NCBI GenBank assembly: GCA_001724265.1
Contig: MEDY01000091.1
Coordinates: 1 to 64,000 of the forward strand
Length of the DNA stretch: 64,000 bases
Origin: Rhizaria sp. SCN 62-66
Taxonomy: Eukaryota > Rhizaria, unplaced
Direction of reading: 5' to 3'
The position numbers and the translations under genes are program-made. The notes beneath the pieces are model-generated. The model had not been told where the DNA came from, did no database searches, and saw only the letters and a program-made list of their open reading frames with translations. This document shows, one piece after another, positions 62,601 to 64,000 of this stretch (position 1 is its first letter; every line of letters starts with the position of its first letter).

Positions 62601-64000
62601 GCGCGCGCCGAGGCGAAGGCCGGGAGCGTGACGGCCGCGTGGCGCGCCACCAGCGGCGTGTACGCGCTTAGCGGCTGCGACAGCGGCGCCGCGGGGTCGT
62701 GCAGCAGCGAGGGCGCCGAGGACAGAGAGAGCGGCATGTACGCGTACAGCGAGCGCTTTGAGCCCGCGGAGCCGGCGCCGGCACCGTTGTTGTTGTTGAG
62801 CTGGTTGCTGACTGCGGCGAGCACAACGGGGTGCGCCTGCGCCTGCGGCAGGGCGGCAAAGGCCGCCAAGAGCTCGCTTGTGCACAGCGTGCGCACCGCG
62901 AGCCCGTCGCCCGCGCCGCCCAGCAGCGCTAGCGCGGCGTCGCCTACGGAGCCCGCGGAGACAGAAGCGTTGGCGTTGGCAGCGGAGAGGTTCTGGGCCT
63001 CGAGGCTGGCGGCCACGGTGTCCTCGGCGTCACTGTCAGAGTCGAGCTCAGCGAACAGACCGCCCACGGCAGCGCTGGAGCTGGAAGAGCTCGAGCTGGA
63101 GCTGCTGCCGCGAGCGCTGCTGCCGCTGGCGGAGGGCGTGTCGTCGGCGGCGGGGGGCTCCTCGTCGTCCGACTCGGGCAGCCCGTCAGCAAGCGCCTTG
63201 AGCCCGCGGCGCAGCGGCACGGCCTCGATGTCAGTCTTGGTCACGCTCGCAGCGCCGCTGCTGCTGGGCTTGCTGCGGGACATGACCACGGGCCGGCGGT
63301 GCGCGGGGCCCGCGGCGCCGCTGCTCGGGGCGGCTGGCGCGGCGGGCGCGGTCGGCGCCGCGGGGGGCTGCGGGCGCAGGCGCGGGCGGGCCGGCTCCAG
63401 GACCAGCCCCCAAGCCCGGCCCTTGACCTTGCTCTTGAGCGATAACGCGCGCGAGGCGCCGGCCTCCACGGTCGCCGCGGGGGCGTCGCATGGCGCGACC
63501 AGTGCCAGCGCGGCGGCGTTGCTAACAGCACTGGCAGCGGTGGCGGCAGCGGGGACGGGCGCAGCGGACGCGGTGGGCGTGTTGAGCGATGAGGCGCGGG
63601 ACGCGGTGGGGCGGGGCAGCGGCAGGTGGCTGTGGCGGGAGCCAGCACGCTGCAGGCCCTCGGGACTGAAAGGGTTACTGCCGCCGCCGGCGCCGCTGCT
63701 GGCGTAGTTGGAGTTGGCGCTGGCGCCGCCCGCGCGGGGCGTGTTGGCCAGCGACACGGGCTGGCGCGCGCTGGCCGTGGCGGCGTGGTGCACGAAAGGG
63801 AAGCCGCCGCCAGTGGCCACCGACGCGGGCGTCGCGGGCACGGGCGCGTGCGGACGGCCCGGGATCGACTCGATCGAGCTGCGGCGGCTCAACATGTCGT
63901 CCGTGACGACGACACCCAGCGCCGTGTTGGTGCTGTTGGCGCCGCCATTGACGCCGTGCATCGAGTGCGAGAACATCGACAGCGGCGAGTGCGGCGTGCC
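47612..64000 (-). CDS. AK9: Giant adenylate-kinase-9-like flagellar protein, single open exon, possibly 5' partial
   Basis: Open from the right edge to TAA at 47612; the first in-window ATG (63976) gives 5,454 aa, but the frame continues to the edge. Four nucleoside-monophosphate-kinase-like P-loop modules are visible: GKPGAGCDAL (719), GGPLAGKTAV (1998), GPVASGKSSL (2390) and GPALSGRTTL (3874). Five 'CPV' modules (a Cys-Pro-Val start, then a Tyr-rich segment and a KF-x-NP end, as in CVYRGACYYLSSRAALRKFN) start at Cys 1937, 2305, 3645, 4667 and 4884; the first three each precede a P-loop. This alternation resembles AK9 (human protein about 1,900 aa) and the large algal central-apparatus protein FAP42 (from memory). 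Modules 1 and 4 have Cys or Arg in place of the P-loop Lys and are probably inactive. Acidic tracts (about 970-1010) and charged coiled-coil-like stretches (about 2430-2490) link them. A role in ciliary nucleotide homeostasis is inferred. Intron-free over 16 kb. Confidence 0.8.
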   Translation of the reverse strand, partial: GTPHSPLSMFSHSMHGVNGGANSTNTALGVVVTDDMLSRRSSIESIPGRPHAPVPATPASVATGGGFPFVHHAATASARQPVSLANTPRAGGASANSNYASSGAGGGSNPFSPEGLQRAGSRHSHLPLPRPTASRASSLNTPTASAAPVPAAATAASAVSNAAALALVAPCDAPAATVEAGASRALSLKSKVKGRAWGLVLEPARPRLRPQPPAAPTAPAAPAAPSSGAAGPAHRRPVVMSRSKPSSSGAASVTKTDIEAVPLRRGLKALADGLPESDDEEPPAADDTPSASGSSARGSSSSSSSSSSSAAVGGLFAELDSDSDAEDTVAASLEAQNLSAANANASVSAGSVGDAALALLGGAGDGLAVRTLCTSELLAAFAALPQAQAHPVVLAAVSNQLNNNNGAGAGSAGSKRSLYAYMPLSLSSAPSLLHDPAAPLSQPLSAYTPLVARHAAVTLPAFASARAAFSRAARDSARARVEALRAQAGLAREDGDVDRALSLEAQAAELESVANDNANAGGDGGDDCSADHDDYVSTVEFVNKHTASTNNGDENDGEHDGDAHGHFGAGQSAAAAAAESGDAVSRAAALAKKAERIALATASGAAAVGAGAAAASVSASEMVYTDLLPPYSTLVSPAGATLPVGAPANASASASAAADADVASENFAARIPALLTNTIEALLPATKDGAVAVSGAVQSAAARGVTADAALLHAASAPAPLSVWLVGKPGAGCDALARSLQVLYGIVHITADDVIAYALAHPPASASSSASGAEPSPDGNGNAAESEGPESKWDGVMRAVDTLFEGGALSPAHMLALLRYRLYSPQVRFHGFVLGDFPLSPALLATLAPTPSAAADTVADLIAATSSANARTAAAGGLEEECEREGALQGVWPPQVVFALSLQDEDALLKGSDQRARVGRDLAGFELAEPDATALPAAARLLARVQVRKVLTALRLRRARNKLERAAQRRIKALKRAQRIEQRGAGLHEDEDEDEDYDEDEEEEELDDGYGDEDEMAEDGVALTPDFIAAYGDGDEDSVPNHSNASTTEDDDEEDRNEDDDEGGHRAAPGPVVSSKLLNHQRFGATRLDRAVLRAIIDKAQREGNWAREVQCYVADTATVPYALVDGVRCLDKRVRVAQVTHRDESVELGLTAPEGADDAEDENKDGDEGAHEHGHEHGDEEEDQFHASAGDAAHSGSRPRSGASAAGSGSRPMSGRSTASAGLAGPAGEEDGEVAEGDNSKTAVLRRVLTQITAVLHPLAELAALHRPAPLRLPKVRGSSNSGGEFAHEDDAEAAAAGAFGGYDFGSGLLDTNTGEPIDNSKYNPGKGKHGKKPVNLRPPRGPGAKLSKREQRARAAGLDVFNNAFDALSEGDDTDFEEEDAADASDNDDDVSDAGDHSDDDAAHGQHGDNEHGDDADADADADAEHGDGGNDEHGSGAIDFDSETYTRRRHRLLSGDVVARLDAATVPQWIPVAEGLVPTPALWDQRWAPTATVATTDLGLLSLAYARSVSIEAPAAQLARLNFYAEETEPALKTLVSSFPVPPVVVTAGQVLRDGRYNHSLALPQLPGAMQIVHLSAQDTEVDVLRSAAHVLLYRATAAAGRKPVVRSVAKLLAVPVGFDEAPPAAAPAHGHQAHSAKKSGAHHDEYHDEYAVDHGAPHGAIAVPASSEAAAPHDVASAIPLPLSAALRRVELASAAALYPLTLERDADSGVLPSAADVNDNVCSVFVREYEADSEEARRLRSLRSVTTADDDAADAVLAAVQQSLAESNNNNNSADGDAGGGNVVRAAVTAVLNELEPATAHALLLSDVDAQSSGLGFAFHRDANAPTGVSSGAIGAGSVALTAALDVAQQTQLLAAPVAAFSSPHVPDAIARVCVPPPAVSHLHRDLPLNTGYSPTSVQDANGATVPTTAPLPLPLRVHDVPGDAPAAAHVWFSAFERYCPVALRDHDALVKGDAALTCVYRGACYYLSSRAALRKFNANPDCYTLAPPALPSSYTVVLLGGPLAGKTAVARRLAALHGFVSVTLETLQAWESAEIDAAVDANAESNGADDGTIASDEAAPKAPASAAVPRVWGSALRGRRVVVDGAGIASGAAYDELLRLLSLAGVAVNATVALVLDEPEGVYMRQRQQTARSLAYSSAAAAAVIDSEQKDAGDDNTASAAAAAAAVGGKLTKDEDHLCELSVEFHDVAWRHLEAHLHDHGHAYTVIDAGLHSSFAATFDRVHCAVDPFHRHRRSRLPTVIPVTEEYLSQCAAAATSSSGSSSGSGSGSGAHGGSVVVVPAEVAALPTHALDVPALRQLQFGTTCFCPVSLVDSGLLVPGKPTLKIRFASAVYSLFSDAAVAAFLANPQRYHTLDSRNPAFGPNAAAALAGAHRALPESLALLPAPRAMIVGPVASGKSSLARALTAQLGLTRHIKLSDELLPRLTTLVTTALAARDSARHSARTERRACRGKLRQQHDAYRTAHDERAAARAARAAVRRETKRARRAAERQEQRRADRQRRRETGEEADSDAEEQMYHNDGYAAEDVRGDEEEGAYSDDEEERAAAEKEEAEDSNELRTQFAHLYQKPSTSGAGHGEGESFAADEQDAHADGEEPEQEQDPEDVSSQVADAPGREVSTALGFLLAVATHAAATIALRDVQQQQASAASSSAGENSSTAAAVAKAAALGAEALGTVPASTRVAGLLRTVQAAVDAHARSAHADAVADAAEAEATLLRFTEAAERERVEAGLPEIHPRVAVVLEQMQSKVYAARVLANRLAVGLGIESADAIIPKKRAPTPTNGDCVASANAHGKDKAAAAAAAAAAAAAPAFELLSFETISSTYGFEPVPAAVLAEMDDEAKLRCIARAIRVRERLAKPQHGSEVKLRGLPAVPAPAPKLHTALAELLHDSDWVSHTDIENAVAEAVLVGGQPTLTDDQQRARRLNLKYAAMRALTQGSNGSDASTALSVVDTAKEAIAVLQSEDALDVATNKQSGWVLEVDLYSDSLLSVIASVLSAHPDTLPHLVAPLDVQEGEAVVRLQRDLLRTEFKARATALAAKAKARYCELKRSEMARAQARMERLEVIRQARGVVRGVYTKRSEFLRAVVAENVKLGKARAEAADHSDSDDDDENNNNASAAASAAQQLQQQGADGVPVVRMSRKAVIKTHQDAIDALLSKLDAVRKEEAAAIAQCRTALSKLAPAKVLMSAAKRAAQSRAAARRRAVIVSSLTAEDSEPANLGVGTAEASEDPSLAEEEAGHLTPPLLALLEKDAAATIAAAQNAALASAAAAARKSGSSGTGEDGDDDEDESDEEEHGAPQHDDGGNAGDDDGGVVMSAKDRELAWWLSLVTESAARSKIERAFAANGGLTIDPNAADNDDGEEHNDDYGADNSDIDTDSLDGDNNDDGDDEGGAGRAMRKARRAAVTDNTVDLEIVSATRLIAKLRAELSKYLDPKHANNAGASAGSSAVGSVVAMAPMFTAAEHRALSAKAFEVALEAVKAQESALREEFARTVQDTEGFTAALSALQLVTLPTLDTTVTEEDLPALRLLGNTHHASVAAYERDRRSGGQVTVSGRGSRKAIVSTTNAHLVDKLYQVKTIDQLAVPPLFVATCVRRAASRLFRRCQPFLTRSRALLVKPHVLSLQEALRLLRLGAKTLREFGTHCPVALAETRLKAAAHSAVANPAQALVNQAVAGAGPCAHGKGGVLATAATAGTFAAGYDVTGLSASGAYSGPGVYAMVASAVTHSYGASGDSYSLSAANANGSASGAVGGYNGLGGLPGFSAATGSGAHSDALAVSGSLVPLLNQPDCLSSGSAFPVMWGHNIVFCSSPRARLVFMADVYRFLSSATLPIAPTPGALSLSGCGSAGATSLEATPISGVLSPRSPLTAAVVGPALSGRTTLAAALADKLAAVSLDAVSAVRAAAARASAPAASLFDAHTVTSAAAADALASLCAPLSTSPAVRAALAAIAQREQRRRRRAAVRLRRARAEALSAAPAPEDGDGAEEQAELASVVEHTEFEAHTAVLTRANITDKAVYNKSLLRMKHDKAQFTLPSPSRRAEAELEVEFGGDYFNYQGGSSSAANAAANAAAVMQRASDQYVRALAQPHPRGNTVRLPLPLSSLLHKAAASASLYANNGNNAPASTGSSLSTTASGVVAAAPTVLGTVLRATLDAGASPSAALIALSLRAAVTSAECRLRGWVLDAPPSNSPSSPYAGGNASADSQSDDAAANNAADESNARAAVKGGVAGVSVWTWLQALSVAPQLTVSLQLNEALSAAGADCTALRRARLLAAARALAATDRAASLSYWARTPRLPLAQPQDGAGAASSGPRARPAASVAGSVLAPLPPVVRPALPEGVTDPGAGDPVAVALGLVRVGEEGEDVYEDVYLPYGTGADGEDAVYGVSGIDASGTGLALAAGAWAHPAHLIGLEIASDSKNADADADAGFADEEEEDYEDARPVALSNKQVAALTLVGSKVVVDTEASVAAGGNASLDKQARAKARAAAAAAAVLPTPAAAAAYAATTLLVPSLASPVTAAVTAALAAYAPRNTGAAAPASTATKLLSVSRMPSNASINAGTATASAPITAVVASSAGEDVLVLDAAATQWALLDACMPPLASRALARAAYLRATALGAPALCAHLALSGSGASGNVSAHGGSASARSAAKTGVVGKAQGVWRRYCPVAWADHGKLVKADSGLAASAGYDDADAGEDNLFTAASAAAAASGANSALLPSGSLCYAVDLAGTIYRASSAAALCALLSNPWRYAAKDALRKLSRPLQLHAAAVPLTASSAAAGESAAAFLKSLETLAEAVPALPAAAARPRRLTLLEWQRLLLLSNGYNASSGSGSPRTRVAPSPPPGLAPAAASPRPASRTGSSSSSSSSGSGSVSVFALQGRCPVAAHNARARGTLALAATGLPVADSSAAGNGSSVSNGEWYWCVVYCKRVYRCGSEAAARKFSAEPLKYLLGDKYKSPKASARGGQTSAAAAVSPQEAAEQAEDKMRQLIAFTSGSSGSSDAAAAGCAASTESSTYSYLERRAAPGAASVSEVLSAALAECGATRVLYPGLATGPSQLLFLALLLAALNEQQRDHLVKVAHGSAVGALTFTPNNTNASSSNKTASGGVTAGALMGSLASADTNATGAASGAGVGVHAQRLALFLSRCSLVPTLAATIRTSGLANTASANAAPAAPAGAAAGAAAAAAARPQSGALARPPSARTRRVYDDSAAWATRSLPALANTAAAGSSVRPSPYTDTAAAAASNGKAASVGGVDVAALRDLVRSHIDRSTTTGPVATASASAAVKSSSVSDAASVSALLDAVPLLSLENDEARLPLLLRVYGDILLSLGRRGTDDAAAGASAAAAQSGDSGDHGHGEAKAAAVAGAATATELFLAAEEVGSDAATAAATRALRDALIALHNKTAANNSKPAAAAKNGVAVKSDADERKQREESAFRKASAYVHLSQYFH

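Noticed and set aside
1-64000. CRISPR arrays, prokaryotic operons, phage or insertion sequences
   Set aside because: No spaced identical repeats and no transposase; introns and protein families are eukaryotic.

Overview
The window is nuclear DNA from a unicellular, probably flagellated eukaryote. The evidence is: spliceosomal introns with GT...AG ends and preserved phase; eukaryote-specific proteins (SYF2, TAPT1, an STK32-like AGC kinase, a full-size PDR/ABCG transporter); very GC-rich, Ala/Ser/Gly-rich coding DNA set against clearly more AT-rich spacers and introns; and long homopolymer runs (Q, N, A, S, D/E). Two genes belong to families tied to motile cilia (an IQCH-like protein and a giant AK9-like protein). 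I cannot place the lineage. The plant-type membrane protein family, the peptide deformylase and the ABCG subtype would fit several protist groups.

Layout. 1-3012 (+): 3' part of an Ala-rich low-complexity protein whose frame changes at a 99-bp direct repeat. 3546-12267 (-): IQCH-like protein, 2 exons. 12268-15156: gene-poor spacer. 15157-17854 (-): N-myristoylated STK32/YANK-like kinase, 2 exons. 19291-24048 (+): large single-pass membrane protein. 24640-25623 (+): secreted saposin-B-like protein. 25798-26696 (-): small four-helix membrane protein, 2 exons. 27260-30418 (+): enormously expanded peptide deformylase, 2 exons. 30840-32513 (+): acidic/Ala-rich coiled-coil protein. 32947-33666 (+): YjbQ/UPF0047 protein. 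34008-38837 (-): TAPT1 homologue, 3 exons. 39534-41328 (+): cyclophilin fused to the splicing factor SYF2, 2 exons. 41990-46645 (-): PDR-type ABCG transporter, 2 exons, with one in-frame TAG. 47612 to the right edge (-): single open frame of at least 5,454 codons with four nucleoside-kinase-like P-loop modules (AK9-like).

The genes do not form an operon-like pathway. Spacers are mostly 0.2-1.4 kb. Eight introns could be fixed by frame and phase (121-292 bp); five of eight donors read GTACGC or GTACGT. In 7 of 11 genes with a visible 5' end, the start codon lies 0-12 nt after a pyrimidine-rich stretch ending in AG, which suggests 5'UTR splicing or trans-splicing close to the start codon. None of the 13 inferred stop codons is TAG (6 TAA, 7 TGA), and the only in-frame TAG in an otherwise intact gene sits in the ABC transporter.

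Most worth following up: the cyclophilin-SYF2 fusion, the in-frame UAG, the giant AK9-like protein in which two of four P-loops have lost the catalytic lysine, the approximately 995-residue peptide deformylase, and the acceptor-like signals at start codons.
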